A DNA stretch of 64,000 nt from positions 2,542,001 through 2,606,000 of the forward strand of contig NZ_JBHTIF010000001.1 in the NCBI RefSeq assembly GCF_042677005.1, given 5' to 3'. This stretch comes from Lysobacter_I brunescens (GTDB taxonomy: Bacteria; Pseudomonadota; Gammaproteobacteria; Xanthomonadales; Xanthomonadaceae). Below the pieces are notes generated by a model. The model did no database searches and had not been told where the DNA came from. It saw nothing but the letters and a program-made list of their open reading frames with translations. The position numbers were made by a program, and so were the translations under genes. This document shows, in pieces, positions 35,306 through 46,917 of the stretch (position 1 is the stretch's first letter; every line of letters starts with the position of its first letter).

Positions 35306-35588
35306 GAGAGTGTTTTTTCCTCGTCGGATGATTGATCTTTGTCTGGGCCGGATTACCGCCCCGGCCCGTGAACTGTAGGCCATGGTCGAGGCGTCGCCAA
35401 GCCCCCGGGACGGTTTTTTTCGGGGATTTTCGGCTTTTCGACGCGTCCGTCGCCGTGTTTCCCCCGGTGTGCGCCCGCAAACCGTGTCGCGCGTGGCGGA
35501 AATGCCCTGAAAATCGCTGCGATCGGACATGGCGGGACATATCCAGACCGGTCTCGTTATCTCGCATCAAGCAATACACTGCCCCCGC

Positions 35589-36659
35589 TCAATGCCCCTC
35601 GCCGTTGCCGCCGAGGCGCTTCGGGTCGCCGACGATCAGCGGATCGGCGGGGCGGGCGATGCGCGAATCCTTCCCGGGGTAGGGCAGGCTGCCGAGCACG
35701 TGGCGCATGGCGTTGAGCCGGGCGCGTTTCTTGTCGTCGGACTTGACCACGGTCCACGGTGCGTCGGCGGTGTCAGTGTGGAAGAACATGGCCGACTTGG
35801 CCTCGGTGTAATCGTCCCACTTGTCCAGCGACTGCAGGTCGATCGGCGAGAGTTTCCAGTGCTTCAGCGGATCGCTGCGCCGCGACTTGAACCGGCGCAG
35901 CTGTTCCTCGCGGCTGACCGAGAACCAGAACTTGTAGAGGCGGATGCCGCTGCGCACGAGCATGCGTTCGAACTCGGGCGCTTCGCGCAGGAATTCCAGG
36001 TAATCCTCGGGCGAACAGAAGCCCATGACGCGTTCGACGCCGGCGCGGTTGTACCAGCTGCGGTCGAAGAACACGATCTCGCCGGTGGTCGGCAGGTGTT
36101 CGATGTAGCGCTGGAAATACCACTGGCCGCGCTCCTGCTCGCTCGGTTTCTCCAGCGCGACCACGCGCGCGCCTCGCGGGTTGAGGTGTTCGGTGAAGCG
36201 CTTGATCGCGCCGCCCTTGCCGGCGGCGTCGCGGCCCTCGAACAGGACGACGATGCGCTGGCCGGTGTCCTTCACCCAGCTCTGCACCTTCAGCAGTTCG
36301 ATCTGCAGGCGCTTCTTTTCCGCTTCGTACTCGCGGCGGCGCAGGCGGGTGCGGTAGGGATAGTCCGCCGGCAGCGGCGCGCTGCTGCTGTCTTCGTCGC
36401 TCAGCGGCACTGCCTCCATGCGCAGCGCGGCGTCGGCGGACAGGCCGGGCTCGAGCAGGTCTGGTTCGAGCAGGTCTGGTCTAAGCGCGTCCGTCGCGAT
36501 CGCCACGGCAGGCGTCGGATCGACCGGGGTGTCGGTCGTCGCCGGAATCGGCTGGACGGAATCGGGCGCGGTTGCCGACGTGGACGTGACGGCCGTGCGC
36601 GCATCGGTGGGCTGCGCGCGACGCGGACGAGGGGTGGAACGCTTGCGGGGTGCAGCCAT
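35589..36659 (-). CDS. ppk2: Polyphosphate kinase 2 (PPK2)
   Basis: 356 residues from ATG 36659 with GGAG upstream. The first about 100 residues are a low-complexity Ala/Pro/Thr extension, absent in minimal PPK2. The core has Walker A GRDAAGKGGAIKR (142-154), Walker B IVFFDRSWYNRAGVERVMGF and lid SDPLKHWKLSPID. PPK2 uses polyphosphate to phosphorylate nucleoside di- or monophosphates; whether ADP or GDP is preferred cannot be read from sequence by eye. Residues 62-71 (DLLEPDLLEP) come from a 15-bp tandem duplication. Confidence 0.94.
   Translation of the reverse strand: MAAPRKRSTPRPRRAQPTDARTAVTSTSATAPDSVQPIPATTDTPVDPTPAVAIATDALRPDLLEPDLLEPGLSADAALRMEAVPLSDEDSSSAPLPADYPYRTRLRRREYEAEKKRLQIELLKVQSWVKDTGQRIVVLFEGRDAAGKGGAIKRFTEHLNPRGARVVALEKPSEQERGQWYFQRYIEHLPTTGEIVFFDRSWYNRAGVERVMGFCSPEDYLEFLREAPEFERMLVRSGIRLYKFWFSVSREEQLRRFKSRRSDPLKHWKLSPIDLQSLDKWDDYTEAKSAMFFHTDTADAPWTVVKSDDKKRARLNAMRHVLGSLPYPGKDSRIARPADPLIVGDPKRLGGNGEGH
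36451..36480. repeat. 15-bp tandem duplication inside ppk2
   Basis: TCGAGCAGGTCTGGT occurs twice, end to end and in frame, encoding a repeated DLLEP in the low-complexity N-terminal extension. Copy number may vary between strains. Confidence 0.85.
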
Positions 36660-36762
36660 GTCGGACTCCGGCGACGATCTGGGAATGCCCCGAGGGGGCT
36701 GTCTCATCGTCCGCCGGCCGCGCCGGATGCGCTTGAGCGAAGTCAAACGCGATGCGAGGAAT

Positions 36763-36803
36763 GCAGCGGCGCAGCGGCGCAGCGGCGCCGGAGCGCCGGC
36801 GCC
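36763..36803. repeat. Triplicated 8-mer followed by GC hairpin between accA and ppk2
   Basis: GCAGCGGC occurs three times in tandem (36763-36786); its last bases begin a perfect hairpin GGCGCCGG / CCGGCGCC with a 4-base loop (36784-36803). The hairpin lies 15 bases past the accA stop and may serve as its terminator, though without a T tract. Confidence 0.65.
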
Positions 36804-36818
36804 GTGTGCGGGGAAGAC

Positions 36819-37778
36819 TCAGGCCGCTTCGTACGCGCCGTAGCCGCGCAGGCGCTTGTAGCGGCGGTCGAGCAGGTCCTCGGTCGGCAGGGCTTCGAGG
36901 GCATCCAGCTCGTTGAGCAGCACGGCCTTGAGGCGACGGGCCATCTGCACCGGGTTGCGGTGCGCGCCGCCGATCGGCTCGCGCACGATCTTGTCGATCA
37001 GGCCGAGATCCTTCAGGCGTTTGGCGGTGATCGCCATCGCGTCGGCCGCGTCCTGCTTGCGGTCGGCGGTCTTCCAGAGGATCGAGGCGCAGCCTTCCGG
37101 CGAGATCACCGAATAGGTGCTGTATTCGAGCATCAGCGTGCGGTCGCCGACGCCGATGGCGAGCGCGCCGCCGGAGCCGCCTTCGCCGATCACGGTGCAC
37201 AGGATCGGCACCTTCAGCTCGGACATTTCCAGCAGGTTGCGGGCGATGGCCTCGGACTGGCCGCGCTCTTCGGCGTCGATGCCCGGCCAGGCGCCGGCGG
37301 TGTCGATGAAGGTGAGGATCGGCAGGCGGAAGCGTTCGGCCATCTTCATCAGGCGCAGCGCCTTGCGATAGCCCTCGGGCTTGGGCATGCCGAAGTTGCG
37401 GCGCACCTTGGCCTTGGTGTCGCGGCCCTTCTCGTGGCCGATCACCATCACGCTGCGGCCGTTAATGCGGGCCAGGCCGCCGACGATCGCGTTGTCGTTG
37501 GCGAAGGCGCGGTCGCCGGCCAGTTCCTGGAACTGGTCGCACATCACGCGCAGGTAGTCGAGCGTGTAGGGGCGCGCGGGATGGCGCGCGAGCTGCGAGA
37601 CCTGCCAGGCGCTGAGGTCGCGGAAGATCTGGGCGGTGCGCAGGCGGAGCTTGTCCTCCAGGGCGCGCACTTCGGTGTCAATGTTGACGCCGGGACCGTT
37701 GCTGGCATGGCGGAGTTCGCGGATCTTGGTTTCGAGGTCGGCGATCGGCTGTTCGAAGTCGAGGTAGTTCGGATTCAT
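36819..37778 (-). CDS. accA: Acetyl-CoA carboxylase carboxyltransferase subunit alpha
   Basis: 319 residues from ATG 37778, the usual AccA length. Family segments: NPNYLDFEQPIADLETKI, RPYTLDYLRVMCDQFQELAG, VMVIGHEKGRDTKAKVRRNF, GMPKPEGYRKALRLMKMAER, TFIDTAGAWPGIDAEERGQS and VIGEGGSGGALAIGVGD. It transfers CO2 from carboxybiotin to acetyl-CoA with AccD, the first step of fatty-acid synthesis. The order dnaE-accA is conserved in gammaproteobacteria. A 145-bp gap separates it from dnaE. Confidence 0.97.
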   Translation of the reverse strand: MNPNYLDFEQPIADLETKIRELRHASNGPGVNIDTEVRALEDKLRLRTAQIFRDLSAWQVSQLARHPARPYTLDYLRVMCDQFQELAGDRAFANDNAIVGGLARINGRSVMVIGHEKGRDTKAKVRRNFGMPKPEGYRKALRLMKMAERFRLPILTFIDTAGAWPGIDAEERGQSEAIARNLLEMSELKVPILCTVIGEGGSGGALAIGVGDRTLMLEYSTYSVISPEGCASILWKTADRKQDAADAMAITAKRLKDLGLIDKIVREPIGGAHRNPVQMARRLKAVLLNELDALEALPTEDLLDRRYKRLRGYGAYEAA

Positions 37779-37923
37779 GCGCGGGTGGGGTGTGCCGTGA
37801 CCGGTTCGGGCCCCAAGTCTAGCCGACGCGGACGACAAACCGCCGTACCCCGGGGTATGTGGAACGGGGTGAGGGCCGCACGTCGCATCCGCAGATCTAT
37901 GGGGATTTTTTTGCCCGTGGGCC

Positions 37924-41484
<3,561 letters not shown>

Positions 41485-41614
41485 CGGCGGACCAGCGGTA
41501 CCAGCCGTGCAGGTTAGGTCCGCAGGGGCATTCGGGCAAGGCTTGACGGATGCGTCCGGGTGTCGCGGAATCGCTCCCCTCGACCCCAGGCCTTTCCTGC
41601 CCGCACGGCCCGCG

Positions 41615-42049
41615 ATGCCCCGGTTCACCGGCACCTGCCGCTTTTCGCCTCCGCTCGATCCGCGCGGTGGGCGGGTGCGTCGCGACGGCAGTACCACGGA
41701 CTGGTGGCTGATCCTGGCCTGCGACCCGGAACTCGGCCGCTACCTGCGCCACCTGCATCACCTGGACGCGCGGCGCACGACCCAGCTCAGCGATCCGCTG
41801 TGGGGCCCGCACGTCTCGGTGGTGCTCGGCGAGGTGCCGACGGAGCTGTCGGCCTGGAAGGACCGCGAAGGCGCGCCGATGGCGTTCGAGATCGACTGGA
41901 CGCCGCAGGCAGTCGGCGAGTACGTCTTCTACCCGGTGCGCTGCGACGATGCGCTGGACTATCGCGAGCGCCTCGGCCTGCCGCGCGAGCCGAAGCATCC
42001 GTTGCACCTGACCATCGGCAATTTCAAGAAGGCATCCGGACCGGTCTGA
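41615..42049 (+). CDS. 2H-phosphoesterase-like protein, phage-type
   Basis: 144 residues from ATG 41615. Two H-x-(S/T) motifs, His66-Val-Ser68 (WGPHVSVVLGE) and His131-Leu-Thr133 (LHLTIGNF), occur at the spacing of 2H phosphoesterases (LigT/AKAP18 superfamily). The other pattern (ILACDPELGRYLRHLHHL, LGLPREPKHPLHLTIGNF) resembles small proteins I recall from phages and scattered bacteria. 2H enzymes cleave 2',3'-cyclic or 2'-5' phosphoester bonds in RNA or nucleotides; the substrate here is unknown. It is divergent from dnaE and in the opposite direction to the surrounding cluster, suggesting insertion. Confidence 0.7.
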   Translation: MPRFTGTCRFSPPLDPRGGRVRRDGSTTDWWLILACDPELGRYLRHLHHLDARRTTQLSDPLWGPHVSVVLGEVPTELSAWKDREGAPMAFEIDWTPQAVGEYVFYPVRCDDALDYRERLGLPREPKHPLHLTIGNFKKASGPV

Positions 42050-42083
42050 TCCGGATGCCCGAGCCCGTGCCAGAGCAGGGCGA

Positions 42084-42446
42084 TCAGAGGATGATCGGGC
42101 CGCCGCGGCACAGGAAGGTCACCGTGCGCGTGACGCTGCCCGAGGCATTGGTGATCGTCACCGTCTGCGTGTGCTGGGAACCGATGCTGCAGTAGCCGTA
42201 GAAATCGCTGCGGCCGGTTTCGTTGATGGTCATGCCGCGACCCGACCACGCGACCGTCGCCGGGCTGTCCGAGTTGAAGACGACGAAGCAGTAGAAGCGA
42301 CCGCCGCCGTTGTCGAGCGGGCAGGCGAAGGTGCTGATGGTCGGCGTTGCGGCCTGCGCCGGGGCCGGTGCGACCAGTGCGGCGGCGGACAGTCCCGCCA
42401 GCAGCGCGGCGGACAGCAGGGGCGAGCGGGTGAAAGCGTTCTGCAT
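42084..42446 (-). CDS. Small secreted protein of unknown function
   Basis: 120 residues from ATG 42446, chosen because GGAG lies 6 bases upstream; in-frame ATGs at 42452 and 42458 also exist. A signal peptide ends near APAQA. The mature about 88 residues are beta-like with four Cys (FACPLDNGG, FYCFVVF, GYCSIGS, FLCRGG) that could form two disulfides. No family recognised. It sits between rnhB and the 2H-like gene. Confidence 0.6.
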   Translation of the reverse strand: MQNAFTRSPLLSAALLAGLSAAALVAPAPAQAATPTISTFACPLDNGGGRFYCFVVFNSDSPATVAWSGRGMTINETGRSDFYGYCSIGSQHTQTVTITNASGSVTRTVTFLCRGGPIIL

Positions 42447-42630
42447 GTTCATCTCCATATGAGTTCCATTGCGAGCGGGCCAGTGCGCGACTGCGGTGGA
42501 GTCCTGCCTCCCGGCGGGATGCGGCCCGGTGCATCCGCTTCCGCATGGATCGCAGGGGGCATGGTATCGGCACGCCGTCGCAGCGCGTGCGGCGCATCGC
42601 GCCATTCGTGGTGGCCGATGGCGCCGCCGG

Positions 42631-43305
42631 TCAGTCTGCGACGCCGCCGGCGTGCAGGGCCAGCGCCTCGCGCACCGGTGTATAGCTGCGTCGATGTTCG
42701 GGGCAGGGGCCATGCATCCTGAGCGCGTCCAGATGGACCGGGCTGGGATAGCCCTTGTGGCGGTCGAATCCGTACTGCGGCCAGCGCGCATGCAGTTCGA
42801 GCATGCGCCTGTCGCGCGCGACCTTCGCGAGGATCGACGCGGCCATGATCGCCGGTTCGATGGCGTCTCCGCCGACCAGGGCCTCGGCCGGGCAGGGCAG
42901 CGATGTCGGCAGCCGGTTGCCGTCGATCCGCGCGAAGGTCGCTGCAGGCGTCAGCGCTTCGAGCGCGCGCTGCATGCCGGTCAGCGTGGCCTGCAGGATG
43001 TTGAGGCGGTCGATCTCCCCGGCGTCGACGAATTCGATGCGCCATGCCAGCGCGCATTCGATGATCCGCGGATACAGCGCTTCGCGACGCGCTTCGCTGA
43101 GCTTCTTGGAATCGTTCAGCCCGTCGATCGGGCGCGTGGGATCGAGGATGACCGCAGCAACGGTCACCGGCCCGGCCAGCGGCCCGCGTCCCGCTTCGTC
43201 GACGCCTGCGACGAGTGATCGCGATGCATGACCGGAAGCCGCGTGCGCCTCGCCATCGAACAGCCCTGCCGCGCCAGTGGGGGCGCCGGATCGACGTCGC
43301 GCCAC
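42631..43305 (-). CDS. rnhB: Ribonuclease HII
   Basis: 224 residues from GTG 43305, one base after the lpxB stop. RNase HII motifs: VAGVDEAGRGPLAGPV with the first catalytic Asp-Glu, NDSKKLSEARRE, GGDAIEPAIMAASILAKVAR, and HKGYPSPVHLDAL. It cuts RNA-DNA hybrids and removes single ribonucleotides. lpxB-rnhB adjacency is conserved. An ATG-initiated shorter start is not obvious, so the GTG start is favoured by spacing. Confidence 0.93.
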   Translation of the reverse strand: MARRRSGAPTGAAGLFDGEAHAASGHASRSLVAGVDEAGRGPLAGPVTVAAVILDPTRPIDGLNDSKKLSEARREALYPRIIECALAWRIEFVDAGEIDRLNILQATLTGMQRALEALTPAATFARIDGNRLPTSLPCPAEALVGGDAIEPAIMAASILAKVARDRRMLELHARWPQYGFDRHKGYPSPVHLDALRMHGPCPEHRRSYTPVREALALHAGGVAD

Positions 43306-43306
43306 G

Positions 43307-44521
43307 TCAGACCGCCCGGACGTAGCCCAGGTCGCGCCGCGGGACGCCCAGCAGCTCGGCCACGGCTTCCGCCGCGCGTGCCGAGGCGTCGCGGCGCAGC
43401 TGCGTGTGGATGTCCGTGAAATGCGGGAGCAGCGCGTCAACGGCGGCGGGCTGGCCGAGCCAGCGCAGGCAGGCGGCGGCGAGTTTCTCCGGCGTGCAGT
43501 CGTCCTGCAGCAGCTCGGGCACCAGCGGCGCGTCGGCCAGCACGTTCGGCAGGCTGACGTAGCGGGTCTTGAGCAGCTTGAAGAACGTGACGATGCGGTA
43601 GGTGGTGGGCGAGATACGGTGGCCCACGACCATCGGCCGCTTGCACAGCATGCCTTCCAGCGCGGCGGTGCCCGAAGCCAGCAGCACCGCGTCGCTGGCG
43701 ATCATCGCGCGCTGCGCGTCGCCATCGAGCACGCGCACGCGCGCGGCGAGATCCGGCTGCGAGGCCAGCTGCGCACGGATCGCGGCGTCGCACTCGGCGT
43801 TCGCGGCCGGCAGCAGGATCTGCAGTGCCGGGATGGACCGCGCGACGAGTCCGCCCGCCTGCAGGAAAAGCGGCAGCATCTTCTCGATCTCGCCCAGGCG
43901 GCTGCCGGGCAGCATCGCGAGGACCGGCGTGTCGTCCGGGATCACCAGGGCATGCCGCGACGCGAGGCGATCGGGCTGCATCGGGATCGCATCGGCCAGC
44001 GGATGGCCGACGAAGCGCGCGTCGACGCCGTGCTTCGCGTAGATCGGCGGTTCCATCGGGAACAGGCAGAGCACGCGGTCGGCGCTGCGCCCGATCTTCG
44101 CGGCGCGGCCCTCGCGCCAGGCCCAGACCGACGGGCTGACGTAATGCACGGTGCGCACGCCGCGTTGCTTGAGCCACTGTTCGACGCCGAGGTTGAAGTC
44201 CGGTGCGTCGATGCCGATGAACACGTCGGGCCGCCAGGCAAGCAGGCGCTTGCGCAGGTTCGCGCGCAGCTTCAGCAGGCGGGGCAGGTGCTTCAGTACT
44301 TCGACGAGGCCCATGACCGCGAGTTCCTGGCTGTCGTGCCAGGCCTCCAGACCGGCCGCGCGCATCGCCGGGCCGCCCACGCCCGCGAATTCGGCCTGCG
44401 GGAAACGCGCGCGCAGTTCTGCGATGAGGCCGGCGCCGAGCACGTCGCCGGAGGCTTCACCGGCGACGAGCGCGATGCGCAGGTGGCCGGAGGGCTGGGT
44501 TCGGGAGTCGGATGAGGTCAC
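43307..44521 (-). CDS. lpxB: Lipid-A-disaccharide synthase
   Basis: 404 residues from GTG 44521. LpxB features: RIALVAGEASGDVLGAGLI, VGGPAMRAAGLEAWHDSQEL, VFIGIDAPDFNLGVE, HYVSPSVWAWREGRA and LPGSRLGEIEKMLPLF, with a C-terminal GTAALEGMLCKRPMVVGHRI segment. It joins two acylated glucosamine units in lipid A synthesis at the inner membrane. It is 69 bases after lpxA. Confidence 0.96.
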   Translation of the reverse strand: MTSSDSRTQPSGHLRIALVAGEASGDVLGAGLIAELRARFPQAEFAGVGGPAMRAAGLEAWHDSQELAVMGLVEVLKHLPRLLKLRANLRKRLLAWRPDVFIGIDAPDFNLGVEQWLKQRGVRTVHYVSPSVWAWREGRAAKIGRSADRVLCLFPMEPPIYAKHGVDARFVGHPLADAIPMQPDRLASRHALVIPDDTPVLAMLPGSRLGEIEKMLPLFLQAGGLVARSIPALQILLPAANAECDAAIRAQLASQPDLAARVRVLDGDAQRAMIASDAVLLASGTAALEGMLCKRPMVVGHRISPTTYRIVTFFKLLKTRYVSLPNVLADAPLVPELLQDDCTPEKLAAACLRWLGQPAAVDALLPHFTDIHTQLRRDASARAAEAVAELLGVPRRDLGYVRAV

Positions 44522-44590
44522 GGCCGGTGCACCAGGGGAACGCCGTCATTGTGCGCCGGCGATGGCGGCTTCGCCATGCCGGTGCCGGGT

Positions 44591-45382
44591 TCAGCGCAGC
44601 AGCGGGCGCTCGCCGCGCTCGATGAAGTCCAGGAACGCGCGCACGTCGTCGCTGCCGCTGGCCAGTTCGGCGAGCTGGGCCTTGGCGTCGGTGAGGTTCG
44701 CGCCGGACATGTAGAGCGCGCGGTAGGCGCGTTTGATCGCGGCGACGCGCTCGGCGTCGAAACCGCGGCGCTTGAGGCCTTCGCTGTTGATGCCGCGCGG
44801 CCGACCGTAGTCTTCCTGCGCTACCATCAGGTAAGGCGGTACGTCGCCGTTGACGAACGCGCCCATGCCGATGAAGGCGTGGGCGCCGATCCGGCAGAAC
44901 TGGTGCACGCCGGCGAAGCCGCTGAGGATGACGTGATTGCCCACCTCGACGTGGCCGGCCAGCGTGGCGTTGTTCGAGAACACGCAGTCGTCGCCGACGA
45001 TGCAGTCGTGCGCGACGTGGACGTAGGCCAGGAACCAGTTGCGGTCGCCGATGCGGGTGATGCCGCCGCCGCTGCCGGTGCCGCGGTTGATGGTGACGAA
45101 CTCGCGGATCATGTTGCCGTCGCCGATCACCAGTTCGGTGCGCTCGCCGGCGAACTTCTTGTCCTGCGGATCGCCGCCGATCGCAGCATGGCCGTGGATG
45201 CGGTTGTCGCGGCCGATGCGGGTCGGGCCAAGGATGCTGCAGTGCGGACCGATCCGCGTGCCGTCGCCGATCTCCACCTCCGCGCCGATCACCGTGAACG
45301 GTCCGATCTCGACATTCGCGCCGATCCGGGCGTCCGGATGGATGCTGGCGAGCGGGCTGATGCTGACGGCGCCCATGGTCAT
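44591..45382 (-). CDS. lpxA: Acyl-ACP--UDP-N-acetylglucosamine O-acyltransferase
   Basis: 263 residues from ATG 45382, overlapping the fabZ stop (ATGA). Left-handed beta-helix hexapeptide repeats from residue 6 to about 190 (ISPLASIHPDARIGANVEIG), with catalytic His in VHVAHDCIVGDD, and a helical C terminus. First step of lipid A synthesis. A second ATG at 45376 is possible. Confidence 0.96.
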   Translation of the reverse strand: MTMGAVSISPLASIHPDARIGANVEIGPFTVIGAEVEIGDGTRIGPHCSILGPTRIGRDNRIHGHAAIGGDPQDKKFAGERTELVIGDGNMIREFVTINRGTGSGGGITRIGDRNWFLAYVHVAHDCIVGDDCVFSNNATLAGHVEVGNHVILSGFAGVHQFCRIGAHAFIGMGAFVNGDVPPYLMVAQEDYGRPRGINSEGLKRRGFDAERVAAIKRAYRALYMSGANLTDAKAQLAELASGSDDVRAFLDFIERGERPLLR

Positions 45383-45867
45383 GCCTGGTTCTGGCTTTCC
45401 GCGCAGAGGATCTCGGCGCGCGCCGCTTCCTTGCCCTCGACGCTGGCGATGCCTTCGTACAGCGCCATGTTGCGGATGCGGCGCTTGAGCGAGACATGCA
45501 GGTCGACGCGGTCGCCCGGCACGATCATCCGGCTGAAGCGCGCGTTGTCGACCTTGACCAGGTAGAACAGCTTGTCTTCGCAGGGGCCGTCGCCGCTGAG
45601 GCGGGTGGTCAGCTGGTAGAGCACGCCGCCGGCCTGCGCCAGGGCTTCGATCACCAGCACGCCGGGCATGACCGGCTGCGACGGGAAGTGGCCCTCGAAG
45701 AACTCCTCGTTGCCCGAGACGTTCTTGTAGGCATGGATGCTCTGGCCCGGCTCGAACGCGACGACGCGGTCGACCAGCAGGAAGGGGTAGCGGTGCGGCA
45801 GCAGCTTCTTGATTTCGTTCGCGCCGATGGGCAGCGAGATCGCCTGGCAGGGCTCGGTCGATGTCAT
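45379..45867 (-). CDS. fabZ: 3-hydroxyacyl-ACP dehydratase FabZ
   Basis: 162 residues. Hot-dog fold motifs: LLPHRYPFLLVDRVV, NEEFFEGHFPSQPVMPGVLV with catalytic His and the following IEALAQAGG Glu. Dehydrates beta-hydroxyacyl-ACP; it competes with LpxA for substrate. Overlaps lpxD and lpxA by 4 bases. Confidence 0.97.
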   Translation of the reverse strand: MTSTEPCQAISLPIGANEIKKLLPHRYPFLLVDRVVAFEPGQSIHAYKNVSGNEEFFEGHFPSQPVMPGVLVIEALAQAGGVLYQLTTRLSGDGPCEDKLFYLVKVDNARFSRMIVPGDRVDLHVSLKRRIRNMALYEGIASVEGKEAARAEILCAESQNQA

Positions 45868-46883
45868 TGGGGTTCCTTGTTGCGCGCTGCGGCCTGGCGG
45901 GCCAGCGCGTCGAGCTGTTTGAAACGGGCGGCGCTCTTGCGCCAGCTGCGGTTGTCCATGAGCGGCGTTCCGGACGAGTATTCGCCCGGTTCGCGGATCG
46001 AACTGGTGACCAGGCTCATGGCGGTGACCACCACCCGGTCGCAGACATCCAGATGACCAAGGATACCCGCGCCGCCGCCGATCAGGCAGTAGCGGCCGAT
46101 CGTGGCGCTGCCGGCGACGGCCGAGCAGCCTGCCATCGCGCTGTGCGCGCCGATGCGGACGTTGTGGCCGATCTGGATCTGGTTGTCGAGGCGCACGTCC
46201 TCTTCCAGCACGGTGTCGTCCAGCGCGCCGCGGTCGATCGTCGTGTTCGCGCCGATCTCGCAGTCATCGCCGACGACCACGCCGCCAAGTTGCGGCACCT
46301 TGAGCCAGCGTCCGTGGTCCATCGCCAGGCCGAAACCGTCCGCGCCGAGCACGGCGCCGGGATGGATCAGCACCCGCTTGCCCAGGCGGACGCGGCGCAC
46401 CAGGCTGACGTTCGCGACCAGCTCGCAGCCTGCGCCGACGACGCAGTCCTCGCCGATCACGCAGCCCGGGCCGATCATCGCGCCGGCGTCGACGCGTGTC
46501 CGGGGCCCGATGCTGACGAAGGGACCGATGCTGGCTTCGGGCGAGACCTCGGCCGAGGGATCGACGACCGCCATCGCATGCACGCCGGGCACGACGGCCG
46601 GGCGGACGTCGAACAGCGCGGACATCTTCGCGAACGCCGCGTAGGGATCCTTCGCGATCAGCGCGTTGCCGGAGAAGCCTTCCGCGTCCTCCGCGCGCAT
46701 GACCACCAGCCCGGCGCCGGTCGCGGCGAGCTGGTTGCGGTAGCGGGGATTGGCGAGGAAGGCAAGCTGGTGCGCGCCCGCGCGGGCGAGTGTGGCGACG
46801 CCTTCGATGCGCCAGGCGGGGTCGCCGCGCAGTTCGAGGTCGAACCGCGCGGCGAGGTCGGATGCGGAATGAGTGGCGGACAC
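45864..46883 (-). CDS. lpxD: UDP-3-O-(3-hydroxyacyl)glucosamine N-acyltransferase
   Basis: 339 residues. N-terminal UDP-binding domain (QLAFLANPRYRNQLAATGAG, DPYAAFAKMSALFD), then hexapeptide repeats (VDPSAEVSPEASIGPFVSIG) and catalytic His region DNQIQIGHNVRIGAHSAMAG. A helical C terminus (RSWRKSAARFKQLDALARQA) binds ACP. Third step of lipid A synthesis. It is 34 bases after bamA, with no skp between. Confidence 0.96.
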   Translation of the reverse strand: MSATHSASDLAARFDLELRGDPAWRIEGVATLARAGAHQLAFLANPRYRNQLAATGAGLVVMRAEDAEGFSGNALIAKDPYAAFAKMSALFDVRPAVVPGVHAMAVVDPSAEVSPEASIGPFVSIGPRTRVDAGAMIGPGCVIGEDCVVGAGCELVANVSLVRRVRLGKRVLIHPGAVLGADGFGLAMDHGRWLKVPQLGGVVVGDDCEIGANTTIDRGALDDTVLEEDVRLDNQIQIGHNVRIGAHSAMAGCSAVAGSATIGRYCLIGGGAGILGHLDVCDRVVVTAMSLVTSSIREPGEYSSGTPLMDNRSWRKSAARFKQLDALARQAAARNKEPQ

Positions 46884-46917
46884 GGGACGCTCCGTCCGGA
46901 GGATCAGAGCGCCGCGA

